This document shows positions 16,879 to 25,814 of a DNA stretch of 35,471 nt, piece by piece; position 1 is the first letter of the stretch; each line of letters opens with the position of its first letter. The DNA comes from Candidatus Methanomethylicus oleisabuli. Lineage in GTDB: Archaea; Thermoproteota; Methanomethylicia; Methanomethylicales; Methanomethylicaceae. The DNA is taken from positions 1 through 35,471 of the forward strand of contig MAGU01000075.1 in the NCBI GenBank assembly GCA_001717025.1, read 5' to 3'. The position numbers and the translations under genes were made by a program. The notes under the pieces are model-generated. The model was not told the DNA's origin and made no database searches. It saw nothing but the letters and a program-made list of their open reading frames with translations.

Positions 16879-18819
16879 GTGTCCTCAAAGAGAGCTTCAC
16901 CCAGAGCGATGAGTGCTGGCGAATGCAGCCTCCTGACCAGCTACGACGTATATCTGTTCAGGCAGGGCAAGCACTTCAGGCTGTACGAGAAGCTAGGCTC
17001 GCATTCTGTGGAAGCAGAGGGCGAGCAGGGCGTATACTTTGCGGTTTGGGCCCCAAACGCGAGGCTAGTTTCTGTGATAGGCGACTTCAACTCATGGGAC
17101 CCCTCTAGCAACCCCATGAGGCTGCACGACAACGCCTCAGGGATCTGGGAGGCGTTCGTCCCCGGTGTTGAGGGTGGGTCGCTATACAAATACAGCATCA
17201 CGCCTAAGAACCTCGACCGGGCGCATGAAAAGGCAGACCCGTTTGCCTTCCTATGCGAGCCCCCTCCAAGGACCGCCTCGGTCGTTTGGGATGCAAGCTA
17301 CTCTTGGCAGGACTCTGCGTGGATGGACAACAGGAGGGCGCACAACTCCCTCTCCGCCCCCATATCCGCATACGAGGTCCATCTTGGCTCGTGGAGGCGG
17401 AGCGCGTGCGGCAAGAGCCGCTGGCCGACCTATGTTGAGCTGGCTGACGGGCTGTCGGAGTACGTAGGCGATATGGGCTACTCCCATGTTGAGCTAATGC
17501 CTGTTATGGAGCACCCATTTTACGGCTCATGGGGATACCAGATAACGGGTTACTTTGCCCCGACTAGCCGCTTCGGGACGCCCGCCGACTTCAAGTACTT
17601 TATTGAAAAGCTGCACCGGTCTGGCATAGGCGTGATACTAGACTGGGTCCCGTCCCATTTCCCGACCGACCCGCACGGATTGGCGTTCTTTGACGGCACC
17701 TGCCTCTACGAATACGCCGACAGGAGGAAGCGGTTCCACCCCGATTGGAAGAGCAACATCTTCGACTACAAAAAGAATGAGGTCCGGTCATTCTTGATAA
17801 GCAACGCGCTCTTCTGGCTAGACAGATACCATGCCGATGGTTTGAGGGTTGACGCGGTGGCGTCAATGCTGTACCTCGACTACTCCCGCAAGAACGGCGA
17901 ATGGCTCCCGAATGAGTACGGGGGCAAAGAGAACCTTGAGGCAATCTCTTTCCTTCAGCTGCTAAACGAGGTGGCGTACGGCTCATATCCTGATGTTCAG
18001 ATGATCGCGGAGGAATCGACCGCATGGCCTATGGTGTCGTGGCCTATATATGTGGGGGGATTGGGGTTCGGCATGAAGTGGAATATGGGATGGATGCATG
18101 ACATCCTGGACTACATGTCGAAGGATCCGCTGTATCGGAAGTACCACCACAACCAGCTCACCTTCAGCCTTTGTTACGCATTCACCGAGAACTTCATGCT
18201 ATCGTTATCCCATGATGAGGTGGTGTATGGGAAGGGCTCGTTGCTGAAGAAGATGCCGGGGGACCTGTGGCAGAAGTTCGCAAACCTCAGGCTGCTCTAT
18301 GGCTATATGTATGGGCACCCTGGGAAAAAGACCCTCTTTATGGGTAACGACTTCGGTCAGGCTGGGGAGTGGTCACACGAGCAATTTTTGGATTGGGGGC
18401 TGCTCGATCAGCCATTGCATGGTGGGCTTAGGCGATGGGTGCGCGACCTGAACTCAGCATATGGGCGCGAGCACGCACTCTACGATCTAGACTTTTCTCC
18501 GGCTGGCTTTGAGTGGGTAGACGCAAACGACTGGGTGCACAGCGTCATAAGCTTCATCAGGAACAGCGCCGGCGGCACAGAAAAGATCCTGGTCGCCTGT
18601 AACTTCACGCCTGTCCCGAGAACGGGCTACCGCCTCGGCGTCCCTTGCGGAGGAACATGGTTAGAAATTCTGAACAGCGACGCATGCTGCTATGGGGGGA
18701 GCGGCTATGGCAACTTAGGCAAGGTCGAGACAACGCCGATTCCATTGCACGGTCGGCCATCCTCCGTTTCCCTCACCATCCCTCCGCTAGGCGTTGTCTT
18801 TCTGAAGCATACTGAATGA
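16879..18819 (+). CDS. glgB: 1,4-alpha-glucan branching enzyme (GlgB, GH13)
   Basis: GlgB makes alpha-1,6 branches in glycogen-like glucan. The 646-residue protein has a CBM48-type N-domain (GVYFAVWAPNARLVSVIGDFNSW, about 52-74), then the catalytic barrel with GYSHVELMPVMEHPFYGSWGYQ, ILDWVPSHFPTD, nucleophile D325 in GLRVDAVASMLYLDY, acid/base E378 in MIAEES and D446 in SLSHDEVVYGKGSLL, and a C-terminal beta domain. I prefer GTG 16879, one base after the TreS-Mak stop, because GGTG lies 6 nt upstream; TTG 16867, GTG 16870 and ATG 16909 are alternatives. The tight junction indicates translation from one message with treS-mak. A hairpin followed by five T lies 63 nt after the stop. Confidence 0.95.
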   Translation: MSSKRASPRAMSAGECSLLTSYDVYLFRQGKHFRLYEKLGSHSVEAEGEQGVYFAVWAPNARLVSVIGDFNSWDPSSNPMRLHDNASGIWEAFVPGVEGGSLYKYSITPKNLDRAHEKADPFAFLCEPPPRTASVVWDASYSWQDSAWMDNRRAHNSLSAPISAYEVHLGSWRRSACGKSRWPTYVELADGLSEYVGDMGYSHVELMPVMEHPFYGSWGYQITGYFAPTSRFGTPADFKYFIEKLHRSGIGVILDWVPSHFPTDPHGLAFFDGTCLYEYADRRKRFHPDWKSNIFDYKKNEVRSFLISNALFWLDRYHADGLRVDAVASMLYLDYSRKNGEWLPNEYGGKENLEAISFLQLLNEVAYGSYPDVQMIAEESTAWPMVSWPIYVGGLGFGMKWNMGWMHDILDYMSKDPLYRKYHHNQLTFSLCYAFTENFMLSLSHDEVVYGKGSLLKKMPGDLWQKFANLRLLYGYMYGHPGKKTLFMGNDFGQAGEWSHEQFLDWGLLDQPLHGGLRRWVRDLNSAYGREHALYDLDFSPAGFEWVDANDWVHSVISFIRNSAGGTEKILVACNFTPVPRTGYRLGVPCGGTWLEILNSDACCYGGSGYGNLGKVETTPIPLHGRPSSVSLTIPPLGVVFLKHTE

Positions 18820-18882
18820 GGAACTGCTGCGCCTCCTTATGCAGTGATGCAATATATGAAAAAGAATACATGCCGTCAGCAC

Positions 18883-18903
18883 GGCTTGGGGACAAGCCTT
18901 TTT
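18883..18903 (+). terminator. Hairpin plus T-run after glgB
   Basis: A perfect 6-bp stem (GGCTTG at 18883-18888 with CAAGCC at 18893-18898) encloses a GGGA loop and is followed at once by five T (18899-18903). It lies between glgB and the ROK kinase and is a likely transcription end for the treS-mak/glgB message. Archaeal termination mostly needs only the T-run, so the stem may serve RNA stability. Confidence 0.55.
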
Positions 18904-18962
18904 GTACAGTTGGACGAAAACACACAAATGGCGTCGCATGTATTAACTATGGTTGATTAAAA

Positions 18963-19937
18963 ATGGCATCTCTCATACCAGAGCGAAACCTATCCGTCGG
19001 CATTGATATGGGCGGCAGTTGGATCAGAGTAGCGCTTGGAAATCGAAGCGGAAGAATCATTCGGAAGTCAGTTGTACCAATGGGGGCCAATGATGCTGCC
19101 ACCTTCATCAAGCATCTTGACGATCTGATTCGGAGGGTCGCTGGGGACTCGCTAGAGCGAGTAGTTGGCATAGGGATCGGCGCAGCTGGTAGGCTGGACC
19201 TTAAGGATGGCTCGATAATATTCTCTCCCCACACATGCTTGCGGGACATGCATATAAAATCCGAACTCGAATCATGTACAGGCATAGACGTCTGCCTCCT
19301 CAACGACTGTGCGGCAGCGGTAATAGCCGAGCATCTGATAGGCGCCGGCAAGGGCTGTGAGAACCTTGTCTATGTTGGCATCGGAACCGGAATCGGGGGC
19401 GGGATAATGGTGAACGATCGGTTGCTCCTTGGAAAGGACGGCAATGCACACGAAATAGGGCACATGATAATCGATATCGAAGGTGGCATCGAATGCGAAT
19501 GCGGCGGCTTTGGGCACTGGGAGGCATATACTTCGGGGAGCGGCCTTCCCAAGCTTGCGATGCTACTTGCAGACCGATACCGTCAAGACTCGCCGTTTTT
19601 GGAACGCGTGCGGGGGGGTCAAACGACTGCCAAGGATATCTTCAAAGCCGCTTCGTGCAACGATCATTTTGCAGAGCATATCATTGAGGTTGCAGCAGAT
19701 ATCAATTCAAAGGCATTGGCGAACTTGGTGAACTTGTATGACCCAGAGCTGATAACCATCGGTGGAGGGCTTGCAATAAAAAACAAGAACCTTGTCATAT
19801 TGCCCATCTCCGAAAAGTTGCCCGCCTACTCGTTCAACCGGGTACCGCGTGTCCTTCCAACGCCGTTGGGCGAGGACGCTCCACTACTCGGAGCAATAAT
19901 GTCGGTCTATTATCCGTCCAACATCCATGCAACCTGA
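18963..19937 (+). CDS. ROK-family sugar kinase, probably glucokinase
   Basis: ROK kinases phosphorylate glucose or related sugars with ATP; here the likely substrate is glucose released by MalQ, TreZ or trehalose cleavage. The 324-residue protein has the N-terminal phosphate loop GIDMGGSWIRVAL (13-25), the catalytic Asp D115 in LNDCAAAVIAEH, the adenosine loop VGIGTGIGGGI (138-148) and the ROK zinc region with H163/E164/H167 (NAHEIGHM) and C178-x-C180-GGFGH185. The usual third Cys is His here. No N-terminal HTH is present, so it is an enzyme and not a repressor. There is no clear Shine-Dalgarno; a weak TATA-like GTATTAAC about 25 nt upstream fits a leaderless start. Specificity cannot be settled by eye. 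Confidence 0.88.
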   Translation: MASLIPERNLSVGIDMGGSWIRVALGNRSGRIIRKSVVPMGANDAATFIKHLDDLIRRVAGDSLERVVGIGIGAAGRLDLKDGSIIFSPHTCLRDMHIKSELESCTGIDVCLLNDCAAAVIAEHLIGAGKGCENLVYVGIGTGIGGGIMVNDRLLLGKDGNAHEIGHMIIDIEGGIECECGGFGHWEAYTSGSGLPKLAMLLADRYRQDSPFLERVRGGQTTAKDIFKAASCNDHFAEHIIEVAADINSKALANLVNLYDPELITIGGGLAIKNKNLVILPISEKLPAYSFNRVPRVLPTPLGEDAPLLGAIMSVYYPSNIHAT

Positions 19938-19947
19938 TCAAGCTGCA

Positions 19948-21477
19948 TCATCTATCACCGAGTTGACGCTTTGCCTCTATGATTGCTGCATTGATGCTGT
20001 CCAGCATCTCCTTGCGGAGTTCCTCTGAAGTCCCTCCCTTGCCCTCTAACTTCCTGAACTCGGTTGCCAGTTCGATGCATCCTAGGATCTCGTCGGTCCA
20101 CTTGCTCAGGTCCCCGCGCATAACGTGGAATGCTAAAGCCTCCTTTCTGACAGTTCTGACCGCATCCCTCAGCTCAAGCAGATTTCGTGCAGTCGCCTCT
20201 GAAGGCAGCGCGAAGCCCGCGGCGAAATGAAACGCGTGCCCCTCGGGCAGCTCCCCGTATAGCATCCTGAAGTATCTCGATCTCTTGTCCGCGACTGCAT
20301 ACAACCTTTGCCGGAAGTCTGTGAGCGCCCACAACATGCTTATGAACGCTTCTACAGGGCTGTCGAAGTGGGAGAAGTAAGCATGAATCGCGCCGGTCCC
20401 CCCTCCCTTAGCGCTCATGTATTGGAAGTTGTCGCTCTGGGTGAAGAGCCTCCATATCCTGACCATCCTCTCGTTTGAGGTCTCAACTATAGGTCTCAGG
20501 TACTTCACGGTCTCGAAGCAGTACCTCTGCCTGTCATTCCCTAGCCATGCCGAGAGGTCCTTCTCCAGGTCGGCGTCCGATACAGCACTCTCTATTTCCA
20601 CCACGCCCACCGGCTTCAGCCCATTGGATGCCTCCGACGGCGTCTCGACCGCGATGTCGTCCCTGCCATCAAAAGCAATTGGCAGTTCCTTCAGGAAATC
20701 CCCAGCGCCAACATCCTTGGAGAAGTGCTCCCCAAATGTCTCTAGGTTGAACTCGATGAGTACAATGTCGCCTTCAGCACGCGACAGGCCATCCACGAAT
20801 TCCTTGGCTGCCATCCCCGGCACCTGCCGATCAGGGCGGGCGAACCTGAAGTTGACCATGTCCGACTGAATGTAGTTCCTCGTAAGCACCTTGACCGGGA
20901 AGGCTTTCGCCACGTATGCATAGTTTGGGGACCTCCAGCTGAGCAGCCTCTCTGAACCGTCTACTATCACGTTGCCGTAGCCCATCTTGCACAATGCCTC
21001 TGCAATGCTATTGCTGTAGATATGCCCTGTGTTCTTGAATGTTGCCGCGTCCACACCGAAGAGCTTCTTTATTGCCCTTCTATGCATCTCTGCCTGCTGC
21101 ATGAACTCCTTCTCGTCAATAAGGCATGCAAGCGAATGATAGTATGTCTGCCCTACAAACTCGCAGCGGCCTGATCTGGCAAGCCCATCGAGCAGATCTA
21201 TGACCTCGGGGCACCACTCCATGCTCTGCTCCATTAGTGTTCCGGATATGCTGATGGCACATTTGAATCCGTGGTGCGCGATCCCCTGCGATATCGCCTT
21301 CAGCCCCGGCAGATAACAGTTCTTGGCAACCCTCAGGAAGACCTTTCTGTTAAGCTCATCGTCGAAAAATTCCGCCTCAAGATCAGCGCCATTCAAGGTC
21401 TTTTTGCCGAAGATGCGCCTCAGGCGTTTCGGCTGATGCATCTCGAAAAGAGGTACTACAAGTAACAATTTTGACAC
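19948..21477 (-). CDS. GH57 family glycosidase (alpha-amylase-like)
   Basis: A 509-residue GH57 enzyme unlike the DUF3536 member in the same cluster. Active-site segments are FEMHQP (11-16), GHIYSNSIAE near 151-160, the nucleophile segment IEFNLETFGEHF (241-252, E246) and SDNFQYM (348-354, D349 as acid/base). The layout resembles archaeal MJ1611-type alpha-amylases, so internal hydrolysis or transfer on alpha-1,4 glucan is likely. From memory the family usually reads RNTELIY where this one has KNTGHIY (149-154), a change to check. GTG 21477 is the start; a TATA-like CAAATTGAAATAAGG lies about 26 nt upstream, suggesting a leaderless message. It converges with the ROK kinase gene and lies downstream of treT on the same strand, 91 bp away. 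Confidence 0.85.
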   Translation of the reverse strand: MSKLLLVVPLFEMHQPKRLRRIFGKKTLNGADLEAEFFDDELNRKVFLRVAKNCYLPGLKAISQGIAHHGFKCAISISGTLMEQSMEWCPEVIDLLDGLARSGRCEFVGQTYYHSLACLIDEKEFMQQAEMHRRAIKKLFGVDAATFKNTGHIYSNSIAEALCKMGYGNVIVDGSERLLSWRSPNYAYVAKAFPVKVLTRNYIQSDMVNFRFARPDRQVPGMAAKEFVDGLSRAEGDIVLIEFNLETFGEHFSKDVGAGDFLKELPIAFDGRDDIAVETPSEASNGLKPVGVVEIESAVSDADLEKDLSAWLGNDRQRYCFETVKYLRPIVETSNERMVRIWRLFTQSDNFQYMSAKGGGTGAIHAYFSHFDSPVEAFISMLWALTDFRQRLYAVADKRSRYFRMLYGELPEGHAFHFAAGFALPSEATARNLLELRDAVRTVRKEALAFHVMRGDLSKWTDEILGCIELATEFRKLEGKGGTSEELRKEMLDSINAAIIEAKRQLGDR

Positions 21478-21568
21478 TGCTTAATGTTAGGTCTTGCCTT
21501 ATTTCAATTTGGCGATCACTGCCAGCCATCCGCCTCAGGGCGATCCAAAGATTTGGATGCGCTGCCGC

Positions 21569-22783
21569 TCAGTTCCTCTTCCCGACAAGCTCTATGTGCA
21601 TCCTCAGATAGTTCATGATCCCCTTCGTTATCAGGAAATTCAACCTGACATGCCTCATTCCGTTCTGGCCAAGCTCCCTAGCAAGCCAGGGCCTCTTCAG
21701 AAGGAGCACTGCCTTCTCGGCGCCCTCCTGATAATTCCCTATAAGGTAGCCGGTTGTCCCGTCTATAACCTGTAGCGGGATGCCTCCTGCCCGCGTGCCG
21801 ATGACCGGCACGCCCTTCCATAGCGCCTCGGTAACCGTGAGCCCAAATCCCTCCCGCTTTGACATCTGGAGGGCAACGCTGAATGCCCTCTGGAAAGCAT
21901 TGACCTCAAAATCACCGACGCCGTCCAAATTCGTAAGCACAAATATGTCCTTCTCTTTAGCCGCAAATGCCATCGCCTTATCATACCACTCCTTGCCCTC
22001 AGGGTCATCCTTGGCAAAGGAGCCGATCAGAACCAGCTGTGCTGTGCCGATCCTCCCCTTCACCATTCTGTAGACTTCCATTGCGCCAAGGGGGTCTTTC
22101 CATGGATCGAAACGCCCCACTTGGCCGATGATCGGTCTAGCCGGGTCAACGCCATAGCGATTTAGTACCTTCTCAATCTCTGAGATGCCGATTTTAGCGT
22201 TCTTAGTAGCGAGGGGGTCTATCGTTGGATAGTCGATAAGCACCTGCGTATCTAGGCTCTTCGGTATATACCTCTCGAGCGAGAAGATGGCTATATTATA
22301 CCTCCTGATAAGTTCCATCAGTGGATCCCAGACGCTGGCATTTGGGGATGAGGTGTCGATGTGGCAACGCCATGCCCACTTCCCCCCTCTTCTGTAATCA
22401 ATAAGTGGTAGTGGTTGCGGGTCATGGATGACCACGACATCCCCCTCAAGGTTCAATACGGATGAATTGAATCGAACGGTATCAAAGTAATGCTTCCACT
22501 CCGCCTCGCCAATGGCAACGCCTTGGTTGCCCTGCAGTGCATTATGCATCTTCTTTGTAATGGTGAAGAACTCGGCGTCCCCCTTCAGCGTCTGCCAATT
22601 GGCGTCGATATCAAGTGACCTTGCCAACGGAATTATTCTGTTCAGCATCTCGGCCACTCCGCCGCCGTATGGCGTCGCGTTCACGTGCGCTACCTTCTCG
22701 CCCTTTACAAGCTCTGCTAGTTGCTTTATGCCTTCGACTTCGCTCTCCCCAACAATGGAGGCATAATCCTCTATTCTCACCAT
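21569..22783 (-). CDS. treT: Trehalose glycosyltransferring synthase (TreT, GT4)
   Basis: TreT joins an NDP-glucose donor and free glucose to form trehalose, reversibly in some archaea. The 404-residue sequence matches the family: N-terminal VRIEDYASIVG, KVAHVNATPYGGGVAEMLNRIIPL (30-53), NWQTLKGDAEFFTITKKMHNALQG (62-85), the donor-side GQVGRFDPWKDP near 213-224, and the GT4 EX7E-type stretch SKREGFGLTVTEALWKGVPVIGTRAGG near 310-336. The start ATG 22783 touches the TAG of the CBS gene with no gap, so the pair is one translational unit. TreT gives a third trehalose route in this cluster, using nucleotide sugar and not glucan. Confidence 0.92.
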   Translation of the reverse strand: MVRIEDYASIVGESEVEGIKQLAELVKGEKVAHVNATPYGGGVAEMLNRIIPLARSLDIDANWQTLKGDAEFFTITKKMHNALQGNQGVAIGEAEWKHYFDTVRFNSSVLNLEGDVVVIHDPQPLPLIDYRRGGKWAWRCHIDTSSPNASVWDPLMELIRRYNIAIFSLERYIPKSLDTQVLIDYPTIDPLATKNAKIGISEIEKVLNRYGVDPARPIIGQVGRFDPWKDPLGAMEVYRMVKGRIGTAQLVLIGSFAKDDPEGKEWYDKAMAFAAKEKDIFVLTNLDGVGDFEVNAFQRAFSVALQMSKREGFGLTVTEALWKGVPVIGTRAGGIPLQVIDGTTGYLIGNYQEGAEKAVLLLKRPWLARELGQNGMRHVRLNFLITKGIMNYLRMHIELVGKRN

Positions 22784-23647
22784 CTACCCCATCATCTCGA
22801 GCACCGAATTTAATCCGAGTATGCGCACCGCTCCTGCCAAGACGTCTATCCTTGAAGCCATTCCTACAAGTATGCCCCCCTCGGAAATGACTGGAAGACC
22901 GCTGATCTCCATATCAACTATAATTCTGACAACCTCCCCGGCATCCTCAGTCGTGGGGCAGACGATCACCTCCCTGCTAGCCGCCGACTCCACGCGGTCA
23001 GAGAGGGCATCCTCCATCCCCTCCGCGCCGTTCAATGCCCTCCGCCCCCCGTCTTCAGAGAGGATGTGCCTTATGACATCGTTGACTGTGATAATGCCTG
23101 TTAACTGCCCATCCTTGACTATCGGCAGCCGCCGGACCCTCTCCTTCAGCATCTTGTCTGCGGCGTCGCGCATCGTTGCATCATGCGGCAAGGTTACAGG
23201 GTCGGTCCTCATCACATCCTGCGCCTTTATGCCCAACGTCTTTCCCTTGAGACGCTCTAGAAACTTTATCTCTTCAATTATGCCCTTATACGAATTGGCA
23301 TCATCCACTAGAATGACGTAGCCAATCATGTTCTCCGACATATACTTCAGTGCAGTGTCTGCCCCTACATCCTCAAGAAATCTCTGATGACTCTCGTCAG
23401 TAAAGATCCTAACTGGTTCACGAAGCATCCACTTGAAACCCTCTCCCTCCTTTAATGCCACGCCCCTCTTCCCCATTATCACCTCTAGTACTCTCCTCGC
23501 GCTGAGTATGCCTTTGAACTTACCATCCCGGTCGACAATCACGCCCCTGTAGTATCTCTTCTTTGCTCCCATCGTCTGGAGCGCCTGCGATATGGGCGTG
23601 TCCCAGCATATTGCCGCCCTTTCCGAAGAAAAAATTCTCGCCTCCAT
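22784..23647 (-). CDS. Four-CBS-domain protein, probable nucleotide sensor linked to TreT
   Basis: The 287-residue protein is made almost wholly of CBS motifs in two Bateman pairs: about 1-60 (ICWDTPISQALQTMG...RGVIVDRDGKFKGILSARRVLE), 75-130 (YVILVDDANSYKGIIEE), 142-200 (AQDVMRTDPVTLPHDATMRDAADKMLKE...GIITVNDVIRHIL) and 225-280 (VIVCPTTEDAGEVVRIIVD...VGMASRIDVL). CBS pairs usually bind AMP, ADP, ATP or S-adenosylmethionine and control a partner. There is no enzymatic or DNA-binding domain. Its stop codon abuts the treT start, so control of TreT or of trehalose output by energy charge is a reasonable inference. Start is ATG 23647; no strong Shine-Dalgarno is seen. Confidence 0.88.
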   Translation of the reverse strand: MEARIFSSERAAICWDTPISQALQTMGAKKRYYRGVIVDRDGKFKGILSARRVLEVIMGKRGVALKEGEGFKWMLREPVRIFTDESHQRFLEDVGADTALKYMSENMIGYVILVDDANSYKGIIEEIKFLERLKGKTLGIKAQDVMRTDPVTLPHDATMRDAADKMLKERVRRLPIVKDGQLTGIITVNDVIRHILSEDGGRRALNGAEGMEDALSDRVESAASREVIVCPTTEDAGEVVRIIVDMEISGLPVISEGGILVGMASRIDVLAGAVRILGLNSVLEMMG

Positions 23648-24014
23648 GTTTTTCCACTAAATACTATTCATCTATTCTCTCCTTAGAAAACTTTGCATCG
23701 CAGCGTTAGGGTGGCGTCCGCTTGTAATGCGATCACGAACCTATTGAATGCCGCTACATCCTAGCAAACCCCCCATGCAACCGCCACCAAAGTCTCGAGC
23801 GATCCGCCTCATAATCTGAGTCTGCTGCCTACCTCCATGCCGTCAAAGCGCAGTCCCTATGCAGCGTCTCTCAAACTGTTGCACAGATGATGCCTCCCCC
23901 TCAATCAGGGGGTGTTGAACAATACTGGCGCACCATCAAAAACGGCGCCTCTTTTTCAAACAGAATGCAAATATGGCAATGCGTTTTACTTGATATATGC
24001 CAGGAGGCACCTCG
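23648..24014. other. Intergenic region upstream of the histidine kinase
   Basis: No supported gene. A 6-bp perfect hairpin (CCCCCT at 23896-23901 with AGGGGG at 23907-23912, loop CAATC) stands alone without a T-run. A looser GGCGC/GCGCC pair followed by CTCTTTTT lies near 23927-23957 and could end a transcript. The end of the region carries the strong AGGAGG ribosome binding site (24002-24007) of the next gene. Confidence 0.5.
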
Positions 24015-25814
24015 ATGACTCCTCTCATCACGACACTGCACATGCTACTGCTAATTGGACTCGCCGCCTTGGGTGCATATCTTGGCATATACTCGTGGCA
24101 TCGGCGCACGGCGCCTGGCGCCAAGATGTATGCCATCTTCATGTTGGCGATGGTGAGCTACATCATCTGCTACGCCATGGAGTACGTCTCAGCCGACCTA
24201 GCAACCAAGATCATATGGAGCAAGCTAGAGTACATCTCGCCCGCAATAGTCCCCCTCGCCTGGCTCGGGTTCTCCTTTGAATTCACCGGCAGGGCGAGGT
24301 GGCTCAGCAGGTCGAAGCTCGCCTTGCTGTCAGTAATGCCCGCCATAACCCTGGCGCTTGTATGGACTAACGAATGCCACGGTCTCATCTGGAGCGTAAT
24401 CCCTCCTGAGGTCGGCGTCCCCTTCAGGATAATGCTGGTCTCTACATACGGTGCGTGGTTCTGGGTCTTCTGGGCCTACAACTCTGTCCTCATCCTTGTC
24501 GGCAGCGCAATCCTCATCGGCGACGCACTCTCCTCTAAGAGGCACAACCGGGGGCAGGTCGTTGCGCTCATCCTCGGGGCCATCATTCCTTGGGTCGGCA
24601 CAATGGTCTTTATCTTCAGGCTAAATCCAATCAAGGACATCAGCGTGGCCCACTTCACATACATCCCTGCGGGCATGCTTATAGCGTGGGCACTATTTCA
24701 TTATAGGGCGTTCGACATCGTCCCTGCGGCTTACGACGTGCTGACTGGGGGCATGGCAGACGGCATCCTTATAGTAAATTCGCAGGGCGAGATAACCAAC
24801 GTGAACCACGGGGCCGAGGTCATATTGAACCGAACGAGGCTGGGTCTCATTGGAAAGCAAGCATCGGTATCGCTTCCCAAGTGGCTAGATGGCGATGAGG
24901 CTGTTCTGGACGCATCGAGCAAATACTTTACCATCGCTAATGACCAAGCCGTCAAAGGTGACTCTGCTGTAACTAAGAACTACTTCGAGATGAACACCTC
25001 CCGAATCGAGGATAATAAAGGTAGACATGCGGGATGGCTGGTTTTGATTCACGACATCACAGACCTCAAGCAGAGGGAGGAGTGCCTTCAGACGCATTCG
25101 ACCGAGCTTGAACAGATGGTCGACAAGACGCAACGACTGCTAAAGGAGAAGGACAGGCTCGCGGCTATAGGCGAGACCGCAACCATGGTGGGGCACGACC
25201 TGCGCAACCCACTGCAATCGATAACAAACACATTATTCCTGATGAATGAGACCTTGAAGGAGATACCTGAGAGTGAGTGCAAGAAGACCATGATGTCTTA
25301 CTCCGACCGGCTCAACAAGAACGTCTTCTACATGGAGAAGATCGTATCCGACCTGCAGGACTTCTCTAGGCAGCTGGAGCCTTCGCTCGTAGAGGTCAAC
25401 CTCGCGCAAGTGGTTGACGATGCATCCGCCTCAGTAATAGTTCCTTCCAACGTTTCGATGTCGAAGCGCGTGCCTTCTGATATGTTGATAAAGGTCGACC
25501 CTTTGCTAATGCGGAGGGCGCTAGTCAACCTATTCAGCAACGCAATACAGGCGATGCCTGATGGCGGAACGCTTCTCGTATCGGCCGCGAGGGAGGGGGA
25601 TGCGATCAGGATCTCCGTCATGGATAACGGGGTCGGAATGTCAAAGGAGACGCTGAGCCGACTCTTCCAGCCCCTCTTCACGACAAAGGCAAAGGGTATG
25701 GGCATGGGCCTGGTGGTTATCAAACGCATAGTCGAGGCGCACAATGGGAGCATCAACATCGAGAGCGAGCAGGGAGAGGGAACGACTGTCACGATAATCC
25801 TGCCTCAGCAATGA
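24015..25814 (+). CDS. Membrane sensor histidine kinase with PAS domain
   Basis: The N-terminal 220-230 residues form about seven membrane helices of the HisKA_7TM type (first helix from about residue 5; later WLGFSFEFTGRARWL and LLSVMPAITLALVW). A PAS-like domain follows (ADGILIVNSQGEITNVNHGAEVILNR, about 248-273), then a short coiled coil, the phosphoacceptor box with H394 in MVGHDLRNPLQSI, and the ATPase domain with N-box NLFSNAIQAMPDGG and G boxes DNGVGM and GMGMGLVVIKRIVEAHNG. ATG 24015 is chosen because AGGAGG lies 7 nt upstream; an in-frame ATG at 23997 has no such site. No response regulator is encoded nearby, so the output partner is unknown. The signal sensed cannot be read from sequence. 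Confidence 0.92.
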   Translation: MTPLITTLHMLLLIGLAALGAYLGIYSWHRRTAPGAKMYAIFMLAMVSYIICYAMEYVSADLATKIIWSKLEYISPAIVPLAWLGFSFEFTGRARWLSRSKLALLSVMPAITLALVWTNECHGLIWSVIPPEVGVPFRIMLVSTYGAWFWVFWAYNSVLILVGSAILIGDALSSKRHNRGQVVALILGAIIPWVGTMVFIFRLNPIKDISVAHFTYIPAGMLIAWALFHYRAFDIVPAAYDVLTGGMADGILIVNSQGEITNVNHGAEVILNRTRLGLIGKQASVSLPKWLDGDEAVLDASSKYFTIANDQAVKGDSAVTKNYFEMNTSRIEDNKGRHAGWLVLIHDITDLKQREECLQTHSTELEQMVDKTQRLLKEKDRLAAIGETATMVGHDLRNPLQSITNTLFLMNETLKEIPESECKKTMMSYSDRLNKNVFYMEKIVSDLQDFSRQLEPSLVEVNLAQVVDDASASVIVPSNVSMSKRVPSDMLIKVDPLLMRRALVNLFSNAIQAMPDGGTLLVSAAREGDAIRISVMDNGVGMSKETLSRLFQPLFTTKAKGMGMGLVVIKRIVEAHNGSINIESEQGEGTTVTIILPQQ

